From NCBI RefSeq assembly GCF_949628265.1, contig NC_088790.1, positions 1,988,545 through 2,052,544 on the forward strand: a stretch of DNA of 64,000 nt. Direction: 5' to 3'. Shown piece after piece: positions 11,847 through 23,800 of the stretch; the first letter of the stretch is position 1, and each line of letters starts with the position of its first letter. The notes under the pieces are model-generated. The model had not been told where the DNA came from. It saw nothing but the letters and a program-made list of their open reading frames with translations, and ran no database searches. The translations under genes and the position numbers were made by a program. This stretch comes from Cloeon dipterum (lineage: Eukaryota; Arthropoda; Insecta; Ephemeroptera; Baetidae).

Positions 11847-14800
11847 GTGAGAAGCGCAATTCAAACCGGCCGCGGGAGGAATATCCACTTTTTTCATTTT
11901 CTCTTTTTTATTTTCAAATTTTAAAACTATTCTGCTGAGTTTAATTCAAGCCATCTTTGTTAAATAATGAAGTTGAAAATTTTTATTCTTATGTTCTTGA
12001 AATGCTTATGTTTAAAAAGGAAATCAAGTGTCATAAATGAATCACAGACCGATTTGTTTCATTTAATACTTTCAAAGAACTAAATTTGATTTAAACGAGC
12101 ACTGGAATTTAATTTTTGACAGCGCCAATCGATTTCTCAGGGTCGAATCAGGTTAAAAATCGGTGGAAATTCGTTATCTTGGCGGTTTTAGGTTTGAACT
12201 AGAACGCCAGCGACCAATCCGATTGGCTAGACTGAGACAGTAGCTGACCTGCCTTGTCGCTTTCGCTGTCCGTCACTGACGCTGCTATCCCTTCTCTGAT
12301 TGGTCGTTGGCACATTTTCAAATAATTAACCGCCAAAATTGTGTTTTTACATCGGTTTTTCTTATTTCTAAGCTTCCAGCTGCAGAATTATTCAGTTTTT
12401 TTTTAAGGAAAATTATTTATTCAGTTAAAATTAAATCTAATTTAATGATTTTGAAGCCTCCCGCGGGCTGCGATTTGTTGTTAATTGGCGTGGTTGGTTG
12501 TGGCTTTGCCGATTGTCGCATCGGAAGAGTCGCTGCTGCTGCTGCTGCTGCTGCCGAGTGTGGCGTCGTTCTAATGCACCGTGCGTGCTTCTCTCTCGTG
12601 TGTGTGCATATAGTGTTTTCGGATTACTGGCGCGCCTTCGGAATGGTGGCCGCCGCGGCGTCCGGCTCGCAGGTGGTGCCTCCGCCGCCGCCCGTGCCGA
12701 CGCCGGCGCCGCGGTGTCCTTCGCTGTCGCCGTCGCTGCCGCCGTCGCCGCGGCTCATGAGCAGGTCGTCGCCGGCCCCCGGGCCCGACTGGAAGCGCAT
12801 CTTTGGCTCAGGTTGGCCACCAGTTGTTTCGGTGGTTGGTTGGTTGCGTGGCTGGATCGGCCAGGGGCTGCTCGCAATACCGACGGGGGTGCAATCTCAT
12901 TACCGGGGGTGCTCGCCCCCATTACGACACTTTAATGAGCAGGCAGGCAGCCGCCGCTTCCCTTTGAAGTGCAAGCCCACCCCATCCGCCGCCGTCACCG
13001 CCACCGCCGTCGTCTCGTTAAAATCGATACTTCTTTGAATACACACACACACGCGTAACCCCTTGTGGCGAAGCGTGATGCTGCCTGCCTGCCCAATTTT
13101 CAACTCGACAACTGCCGACCCCACGTCCCTTTCGAAGACCTCGAATTATTTTTTTATTAAAATCCAAAGTAATTATCTTAATTGTTGCTTCCGGTTTTTT
13201 TAACGTTTTTAATATAAAAAATTGCCAATTTTCCAAAGAATTAGTTCTCGTTATTGATAGCTCGCTAGATCGATGCCTCCGTAATTTATAAGTAAATATT
13301 TTTTAGATTTGTCGATTTGCCTCATTTTTTTACAAAAGCTATCGAATTTCAATAAGCTATACATTTTTGGAATCAGCTCTGCGAGACAAAACGAATAATG
13401 TTCAACTTTCATAGTATCAGAGAGGTTCGCATTTTTCCATAAATTTTACAGCCAAATGTGTTTTGGGAAAATCGCGTGCAGAAATGTGTCTGCTTTTAGT
13501 AGAGTTTCTATATTTCCCATGAAATAATCCATAAAATCTAGCTTTATTTTGGCTACTTCAAAATCATTCAGTTCGATTAACCTTTCAAACGGCTTTCCCG
13601 GAAAATTGGTTAGAGAGTTTATCAAATGTTGTCAGATTTAAATCAATTTTACATTTTTGGAATCTGCTCAGCGTGACGGATCGAATGATGTGTCATTTCT
13701 ACACTTTCCGTGATTTTCCAAAATTTCCTAACGGAAAAGTGATCTGGGAAAATGGCATGCAGGAATTATAAACTTTTCTTAAGCAGTTTTCTTAAAAACG
13801 AGATTTAATTTTGGTTATTTAAAATTACCTAAACACGATTTTTAAGACGGATTTTCTGGGAAATTGGTGTAAAACTCGAATCACTTGGGTAACAGCTCGC
13901 AGAGAAAGCAGAATGAATAATAGTCGGATTTGTTAGGAAATAGGCCGGTCTCTTTGACACGGTGCAAAACACGCGCGCGCTCGCTCGCACTTTTGAGGTC
14001 TTCCGTGGGACGCGCGGGCCGAAGGGAATCTCTTGGTTGTGGCTTACACTACTCTGAATCTGTCGTCGTACACAGCCGCAGACACACTCGCTCGGATTGG
14101 CCTGTCTGCGTGTTGTGTACGGCCTCTCTTTTGCTCTCTTTCTAATTGCCTCACCTCTGGCTTCCCTCTTGCTTCGCTACAAACGGGGGCGCAGATTTTG
14201 ACCCTGCACTCGCGGGGCTTTGAACTGTTGAGAAAATCCTCTTGGCCCCCGTCCGCCCGCCCGCCCGCGCTTACTTCGATTAGAAACCCCTCCACACACA
14301 CATTTTTCCTTGCCGCCCGCCGGCCGAATCAGGCAGAGAGTCAAGTGCTGATTAAGGTCTGGACGCTCTGCTTTCTTCATCTCGCCCTCTCCCACAATCA
14401 GCGGCACTTTTGCGGTTTTGCAAAGGACTTCTTAGCTGGTGCAGGGGCATGTGTCTGCATGAGTCTGGGATTATACTCGCTGTCAGGTGCTGGTTCGCTC
14501 GCTCGCTCGATCGCTCTCTCGCTGGATGAATAAAAAGGCCAACTACACCCGCTTCCCGCTGCTGACAGTTTTAAAGAAATCTCGGAGCCACCAACAGTTG
14601 GCACCACTGTTCATTTACTGAAAATTCAGATTGATCCCTGCTGCTTTGCGTTTGACAGCACTGATTTTGTTTTACAGAATCCTGAAATAGCAGAAAATCG
14701 TAAATGAACTGTGTCGGCATCTTTGAACACTTAAATTAAATTTAATTTCAAGTACCAACCAAACAGCCAGTTGGTGGCTCCATCTGTGGGCGTGTGTCGG

Positions 14801-17800
14801 CTGCGGTGGCGCCTGTGTTGCCCTTTGGAGGCGCTTCCTTCGAGTAGTTAGTCGGTGTAATGTGGTGTTAAGTGCGCTTTGCCCGCAAGTCTGAGCCTAG
14901 GTAATAACGCCGTGATTGGCGCTAATTGCAGGTCTAGCGCGGCCCAGCGTCTACCCCTTCGGCGCCACCCAGTATTCCTACCCCATTCTCAGCCCCGACA
15001 TGACACAAGTTGCCTCGTGGTGAGTATTTTGCATGCCTCTTTCATCCAAACATTTTTAACTTGGGGTGTAGTTTCCCAGGTAATTTAAAAGAGGGCGTGT
15101 CCCTTGTCACAAAGAACTGTTGAAGACCGTCTTTGACGAGGTTTCTCAGCACACCAATCGATTACGGAGGGTCGAATTAGGTAAAGTGGATATTTTTCTG
15201 ACCAGTAAGTCCAGCGCGACGAAGAACTTTTTTCCCCTCCAAAACAATATGAATGCGAGAAGTATACGCAAGCGTCAGAGTTGGTTTGAGCACTTGCAGA
15301 GAGACCACCTGTACGAATGACTTCAGCCAGCTCTGACGCATGCGCATTTCTCGCAATCATATTGTTTTGGCGGGAAAAATGTTCGCAAATCGCGCTGGAC
15401 TTTTTGGTCGGAAAAAATATCCACTTTACCTAATTCGACCCTCAAGAATCGATTAGTGTGCTCAGAAACTTCGTCAAAGACAATCTTTAAAAGGGGGCGT
15501 GTCCCTTGTCACAAAGAACCGTTAAATTTAACGTTCTTTCTCAAATTCTTAGCTTTGGATCTCATTTTTTTGGACATCCCAATGGTCGATCATCTTTAAA
15601 AATGATTTTTTTTGCTTTGCAGGCACTCCCCAAGCATGTACCCGACGATCTCATCGGCGAGTGCCGGCTTCCGAAGTCCGTACCCGTCGTCCTTGCCCGG
15701 TACAAGGTAGGTTTGCTGCGGCTGTCCTTGAGCCTCCCTTTGATCAGCGGCTTGTGAGGAAATTTACTTGAGAGTGTCTCTCTCTCTCTCTCGCTCTCTC
15801 TGCTACTCCGCCGCCGTAAACGCTCCAGCTGCTGCTGCTGTTTCAGCCAAAGACACTCGACGGCCGCTTTATTTGTCTGCCGCAAATTAGTTTAAACACT
15901 AGCTTCGCCTCCCCGTGAAGTGAGCGTGCCTTCAGGCGCCGCGCTGCCTCCTTTGCCTGATAAACTCGAATTCGGAAACTGCAACTATACTCCGCGTTTG
16001 CCCATTTCTCGCTCGCAATTTGACTCCAGAAGAGGCAAACCAGGTGTAAATTCTAGTATGAAGCTAGGATTTAGTATTAAATTTTAACATTTTTGACAGT
16101 GCCAATCGATTGCTGAAGATCGAACTAGGATAGGCAGCCGATAAAAATCAATGGTAACGTAAAAATTCGTTATTTTGGTGGCGACCAGTCAGAGAAGAGA
16201 GCGGTTGCCTCTAATTGGTCAGCAGCGCCACAGTGACGAGGCAGGGAAGTTAAACTCGCTTCCGCTGGCTATCATTGTGGCGCTGCTGTCTCGTTCCGGC
16301 CAATCAGAATCTTCTCTAATTGGACGCCGGCGTTTTTTTTGTCTAGATTCAAATAATAAACCGCTAAACAAACGGATTTTTAGGTTCTTTCCGATTTTTA
16401 TCATTTTTTGTGTCTCTCGAACTGATCGAGTCAAGCTAAAGCGTGTGACGAAGACTGAAAAATGTTCAATCTGAAAGGATCAATGGGATTGAGCGGATAA
16501 AACAGCGTGTGCTGTGAATCGCGAGAATTGAACGATTGCAAAGGCGCTTTGAAGTTTTCGCCGCGTGCACTCGTATTTTTTCTTTGCGCGAGTTTGCACC
16601 TAATCTGGCGTCAAGTGCAGAACGAGAGAGAGCGAGGGCGATAATCAATTGCGAGCCGGCAAAAATGGGCTTGCATTGCGCTGCGAGGTGAGCGCGAGCG
16701 GGTGCAGCTGCTGCTGCTGCTGAGAGATTGGCAGGCCAATTTGCCCTCGCAGCGAGTTTGTGATCAAAGATCTTTCATTGACACGCCTTTTGAGCAAGTT
16801 TAATTGCCTCGCAAGAGAGCAAAAAGCGAGCCGCACGCTAAATTGAATGCAAATTCCCGTTTAGTGTTTGTTCTCCGCCTGCAGGCCGTTTTTCTCGAAA
16901 TTAAACTGCCCGTCTAAGTGGAAGTGGAAGAGGCAAAGGGTTGTAGAAAGAGGCTCTCCCGGAAATAACTCTGTTTAATGCGATTTTTAGGGGAAATGCA
17001 ACCCCCGGCCATATTTCAGGGTTTCCAGGTTCAAACTGGTTAAAAACATGTTTAACCAGTTTGGCATAAGGCGAATTTGTTTTTTGGTTTCGGGCCGGTT
17101 CAAACCCTGCCATATTTAGCTCTGAGATTTGGATTATTCGGCAATCGGTCAAAGATTTAAGTTGAAAATTACGGGTTAAAGAAACCGGTTTCGCAATGGC
17201 CGTAAATAGCTGGAACGCTGTGCTCACTCGGCGGGCGCTAACGAGTCCGAATGAATGGACTATAATTTGAGTCGATGGCCCTAGAGCTGCCAGGTGGAGT
17301 TCTGGAGGTGGAGGCGCACGTTTCTTTCCCTAACGAGTGCTGTTGCCGCTGCGGTTTCGCCTCACGAGGAAGGAAATGCCTAATCAGAGCCGACGAGAGA
17401 GAGAGAGAGAGACGCACGCATGTGTGTTTGCTAATAAGCAGTTTTGTCCTCACTTGACGACTGCGGCAGGAAAGCAGCCAGTTGACTCACGGGTACCGGG
17501 ATCAAAGCGCGCGGAAAAGCCGAATTGCTCTTTTGCGGTTTCATGAGACGCACAGGTTTCTCAATAATCACCTTGAACCGAGCCTTAATTTGTAAAAGTA
17601 CAGAAGCAATCTCTGCGCATTTGAATGATTATCACGGTTGGAAAAAAAAGGACAAGTGCTTGACAAGTCTGATTGTGAAGAATGTTGTCACTAAATAACA
17701 GATATCTTGTCCGTTAATGATACGCAAATGATCTATTAAAAGAATGTCATTTTCGCACTTGATTATTAGCTTCTTAATTAAATTTGCAAGTCAAAGCTGC

Positions 17801-20800
17801 TCTTGAAGGATAATTATTTCTCGTAGATTTCCCGAAGGCATTGCTCGACTCCACATTTTTGAATTGCTTTTATTTCAATGCTTCGGGTTGCGCTTTAAGC
17901 ATTTTTTTTTCATTTTGCCAATCATCTTAAATATGATTCAAACACGCAAGAAGTTTGCAATACAGAATGTTAAAAGTAGGAGTAATACGTGATGCAAAGC
18001 GCTGGAAAAGGGTAAAACCCGACTTATTTTACTGCGCGACAATTGAAAATTATTTGAATAAGCAGTTGCTTGATTAATGATACGAGCTAATCTAAAATAG
18101 ACCTTGCTAGACTAAAAATTTAAATATTCTCCAAATATTTCAGCGCTTGGCCACATTTTCTTGGTAGATTTCGATTCCTCTCGTCGAGATCTGTACAACA
18201 GTGTTCTAAGGGAAACTCTTTGTTGTGAAATAAAAGATCAGATTTCAAGTAAAGAGACAATCGTGGCTACAAAAAAAATTAAAAAGTAGTCGTGTTTGTA
18301 AAGCGCGGGAAAAATCGTCGCGTTTTGCCTAGATTTAAATTTAAATGTTATAAAAATTAATGTTAATAAAAGGAATTTTCTGGAGGCTTGGAAAAAAATT
18401 GTTTCTTTGTTTCGCCGTTTATTTTTATTTCGCATCACAATGCAATGTATTGTTGGTGGTAACTACACGTTTTTCTTTTGCCGTGTTGCAGTGAATATTT
18501 CCGGTTTTCCCCGACCGGGCTGATCCCCCCGCACCCCGGGCTGAGTCCGCACCACCTCGCGTCGCACCCGGCCATCGTGACTCCGGGGCCCAAGCAGGAA
18601 GTCGCCTCTTCTGAGCAGTCGACCAACCACAGGTACCTATTTAACTCTGAGCAGCCGCCCGCCCACCCACCCAACCACCCACCCACCCAGCCGAGCCACC
18701 CTCTAATTAAATCAAAGCTCGCCAGCGCATAATAATAATAACGCGCGGAGAAGTCGTCGTCGTCGACACGGCGGCGGCGGCACCTCGTTAGCGTGCCTTC
18801 CTTTTTATATTTATTTATTTGCGGCCGCAGCCACTTTTCACCCGGCCGGCGAATTGCATCACGCCGCCTTTTCAGCCGCGTTTTCATTAAAATTTAATTT
18901 GCGCGCCGCTGTTTCCTCTCGTTTTACCCTCGTCCGTCCCCGCATTTCGACTTGTTTGCATCACGCCAGATTAGATTTTTATCTGGCTGAGCAATTAACA
19001 CATTTTGTCACCTCCACCTCGCTGCTATCTCGCCTTGTTGACAGCACCTTCGGCTGACGTGTCGAAACGATCAGATACTCGCTCCAAATTGCGCTCACAA
19101 CGTTTTCGGTCGATACTACGCTTAATCTGTACCGGTCAATTTTCTTCCAATTTCGTTGAAATATATTTTAAACAAACCAAAAACTCTACTGCAAGACGTT
19201 AATATTCTCTCGATTCGTCTTGCCGAGCAGATTCAAAAAATGTAAAAATTAGTGAAATCCGACCAAAAAAGTGCTTTCCTGTGCCCAATTTCGCGGAAAA
19301 AACAGCATGAATAATTGACTCGCATTTGCTAACAATAATTGCCAAATAAAGCTTGATCTTTAGAAAACCAACTTAAAAAATAAAACTTCTACAATTCTGC
19401 ACGCGATTTTCCCAGAGCACCTTTCTCTTGGAAAAATTGCAAAAATCTAGAACTCTTGCAAATGTATGAAAGTAAACCATAATTCGCTTCGCGATGCCGA
19501 GCAGATTCTAAAAATGTTAAATTTATTGTAATCTGACCATTTTAATTTTTACCTCTCCCCAATTTTCCGGAAAAGCCTTTTGAAAAATAACCGTAAAAAC
19601 TAAATTTGAAATTGCCAAAATAAAGCTCGATTTTACTGACCATTTTTAGAAAAAAATTCCTACAAGCTGTTGCATTTTTGTACGCAATTTTCCCAGAGCA
19701 CACGTCGGCTGGAAAATTCTTGACAAACGTGAACTTTTCCGAAAATGTGAGAGTGGCACAACATTTGATTCGTCTCGCTGAACAGATTCAATAAAAGATA
19801 AATTCATTGAAATCCGACCACTCGTGATTTTTCCTATCCCCACTTTCCCGGAAAGCCGTTTGAAAAATACCCTCGTATTTACTAAATTTTAAAAAAGCCA
19901 AAACAAGGCTTGATTTCATGAAAAAAATTCCTCGTAGAATATAATTTATTTACGTGCCGTAACATTTTTCCACTAAAATTTCCCAGAACACTTCTGCGTT
20001 GGAAATTTTTGGAAAATCCTGATCTTTCGCAAAAGTATGAAAGTGTCACATCATTCAATGCGTCTCGCTGACCACTTTCCAAAAAAGGAGAGTTTATTGA
20101 AACTCAGTTAACTATTTTCTGATTTAAATATAATTAAATAACAATCCCTTAACATATTTTAAAATTTCAATTGAAGCATTTTATTGATCAGTAAAGCTTG
20201 TTAAAATGGAACATTTATAAAGCGTTAGAACGTGGAGTGAGTTGGGAAAATGCAGAAAGACGATCAGCGCAGATTGCAAAATGGCAAAGAGCGCTTTCGC
20301 TTTGGCTGGGCCGATATTTTTTCCAATAGGCGCTTTGAGCGCGTGTTGCGCGGCGCCTCGCGGGACGGGGCCGAGCATAAAATGCAGCATTGTTCTTGCA
20401 TGCTCGCGTAATTAGTCGCGGCGGGCGCCAAGTCAAAGCAGAATTTTCGGTGTTTTCGGCTGGCTAATCCTTTGATGGCTGCTTGCTGGCTGCAGCGAAA
20501 GCTTCACGCCACTCGAAACTGCGCTCGCTCGCTCGCTCGCATCCCCCTGCTTTCTCTTGATAAAATTCTCATTAAGCCAGAAAATCCATTCGCGGGCGGG
20601 CGGCAGCAGTAAAATGGCCTCCCCCGCCTCGCCTCGCGTCGCCTCGCCTCGCCCGCCAGCCGCTTTCATCACTCTTTTTGTCTTTTCCAACATTTTGCAG
20701 CAGCGGCACATGACTCACTCGCTGCTGCTTTTTTCAAAATAAAAAAAATCTCTTCATCTGGCGGCGCCTCGATCCCCCCCGATTCGGAATCCTTCAGCCT

Positions 20801-23800
20801 CTAATTACTGTCGCCGCGAACGAGCAATTTTTCATCATCATTCCGCCACCACCGCCGCCTCGCTGATGAGAATTTCTTCTCGGCCGGAAAAAGCAAAAAT
20901 GAACAGCGTCAAACTCGCAGCGCGCGCTCTCACCGCGCTGATTAAACTCTCTAGTAACGCCTATCACCATCACATTCCCTTCCTAATCGCCACCGACTTG
21001 TTTGCAAAACCTTCATTTGAATTTTTTACCACCAAAATAAGCCAATTTTGCTTTAAAAGAGTCGAAAAAAGGCCAAAATAAATCGGCAAGCACGGTGAAT
21101 TTTGAAATAGATGCGTGGTTTACGCGGGAAAACCCTACAATATGACGTTTTTACTGAGAACTCGTGGATAAATTTGAAAGGGGGGTGTGGTTCACCAGAA
21201 AAATGAAAAAGGAGGCGTGGCACGTATCCCAAAACACGTAGAATTTGACAGCTATAAGCGTTTTACCCAGAACTCTGGGAAATATTCATGTGTGGGCGTG
21301 GTTCTTTGATTTAAAAAGAAGGCGTGACACTTCCCAAAGAAATAGTAACAACATTCCGACGATTTTACTGAAAGTTCGCGGGATTTTTTTTAAATTACCA
21401 AAGAAGGCGAGCCACGCATGTCGTTATTTCGTTTTTTAACCGAGATTTTCGGCTAAAATCCTGATTTAATTATTCAAAAGCCGATAATTGGTATTTCACA
21501 TGCCTTGTTACTAAATAAACGGAAAAGCGGCTTTTCTAGACTATCCTTGTCTCTTCGGCATGCCCTTTTATTTCGCTCAAAGAAGACGAGCGTCAGAAGT
21601 TGTGCGTTCTATATTGGCCTTGTTATTTCTTTCCGTGGAAATTTAGACGTGCCATTCATCTAGAATTTCATTGAGCATACTTTTGGACCGTTTTCCCAGG
21701 AGCACGAGTGTCGTTTTCAGCGTCGTGTCGCTGGCGCGGGGTTTGTTTCTTCGCCAATTTGCGAGCAATGCCCGGTTGCTTTGTTCTCGTCTTCGCGGCT
21801 CGATATCAAAGCAGCGACACCTGCGCTAATTGAACTTCAAACAACACGCCAGCAGATTTGCAAATTGGCGCGCGCCAGCCTGCCATTCACCACTTTTAAC
21901 TCATTTCAACTGCTGATTTGCTGCTTTATTTTATTTGCGCGTTCGTTTGAAGAACGCGCCAGGAACGATTTTTGCCGGCGCGCGCCTCTCTCTCTCTCTC
22001 TCTCGCGCGTATATTTCGCGTTTGTGAGCGTGTGTATCTTTTCATTCATGCACAAACAATTTTGCGCGACTTCAAAGGCGTGCCAGCCCGGGTGAAACAC
22101 ACGTTTGCCGCGCTCGCTTGCAGCGAATTTTACTACTAGTCAGCTGCTATTTAAATATTTGCCGTTGAATCTCGACTGCCGCCACTCGGCAAAAAGTTAA
22201 TGAACTATTTTCCCGCCACCAGAATCCACCACTTTCTGCTCATTTGCATTGTTTTTCTAAGACTAACGAGGAAACTAAGCCTTCGGAGTTTTTGTTTTTG
22301 CCGAAATCGTGTTTTTTTCAACTAGGAAAGAAAAGCGCGACGTGCGAACTTTTTTCCCGCCAAAACAATATGAATGCGAGAAGTGCGCATGCGTGAGAGC
22401 TGGTTTTAGCACTTGTAGGGACACCGCCTGCACGAATGACTTCTTTGTCACATCCAGCCAGCTCATACGCATGCGCACTTCTCGCATTCATATTGTTTTG
22501 GCGGGGAAAAAAGTTTGCACGTCGCGCTCTACATTTTGGTCGGAAAAAGTATTCATTTTCCCTAATTCGACCCTCAGGAATCGATTCGTGTGCTCAGAAA
22601 CTCTGTCAAAGACGGTTTTCAAAACATTTCTGAGGGGTTTGGAACCCACCCCCTTCGGTTTGGGGGTTGAGTCGATTAAAGTTTTGTTATTTGAGTTTGG
22701 TGTCGATTCATATGCTTTTTGCTATCAGAAACTCAAATCTTGGGTTAAATTTTGTTTATTTTACTTCCTTTGTTAATTATAAAAAATAATCCAATCCAAT
22801 ACTAAAAAATTCCAGATTAATTTTTCGGTCATCTTGATGTTGGTTTTCGTTATTTGGTTTAAATTTACTTAAATATTTTAACCAAATTTCATCTAAATTG
22901 TACGAAAACTTGGTTTTGATCGCTTCGACCCCCAAATTTCACCGAAAACTGAAACTTCGTAGTCTAAAAAAGTTCGAATGTAAAAATTGTTGAAAATTTA
23001 ATACTTTATGAACGTTAGAAGTGTTTGGCGCGGCATATCCGCCGAGAAAATCGCGTTTTAATGGATGCGAGCGACGGGAGATGAAAGGAAAGTTTGCGCT
23101 CTCGCGAAGATTACTTAAAAGCGCGCGCCGGCATTTTCCCGATCCCCTTTGCGCTTTTAACGCGCGGCGGAAATATATTATTAAATTGTATCGATTGTCT
23201 CCGCGTTGTGTCGGCGAGCGAGAATTTAATTTCGGGGCTCTTCGAATTTTGCTTCGAGTCGGAACCGTCGGTGGGCCCGCACCCTCGGCGCGGCCACCCC
23301 CGCTTGCGCCGACGAACATAATCCCCCGGCTGCTGTTATTCGTCGGGAAATTGGGAAAGTGCAGAGAGAAAATGGCTTCGGTCATCGCCTGAGCCAGCCG
23401 CTGCACCCTCGGTTGCCATGGCGACCCCGGCTGACGGAGGGGTGGGGGCGGGCACCGAAGGCATGCCCCGAGCCGAATTAATCCATCCCCGTAATTACTC
23501 GGGCCGGGCTGGTTGCGCCCTCGGCCGCGGCGCGGCAGCACCGCGCCACCCCTGCGCCCCCGGGATCAATACTGCTCAATACGCGAGTCGCTTCAGCCCC
23601 TTTGCCGCCCCAAGGAGCGCGCCCCGCCGCCCCTCTGGCCTCGCACAATCGATGCCGTCTGTTTTCCCCAGCGCCGCCACCCGCCCCCGGCCCCCGCGAG
23701 GGCCCCGCCGCCCCCGGCCCCCGGGACTGCACCCGTCTTTTGACTAGCGGCCGAGGGTGTTGCCAACCCTCCCGACTGCGGCCCCCGAATCGACCCCAAA

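Noticed and set aside
12307-12610. Open frame upstream of the pan cassette exon, including a poly-Ala run
   Set aside because: The Ala run comes from a CTG/GCT repeat in the intron; the acceptor at 12,612-12,613 gives a better start.
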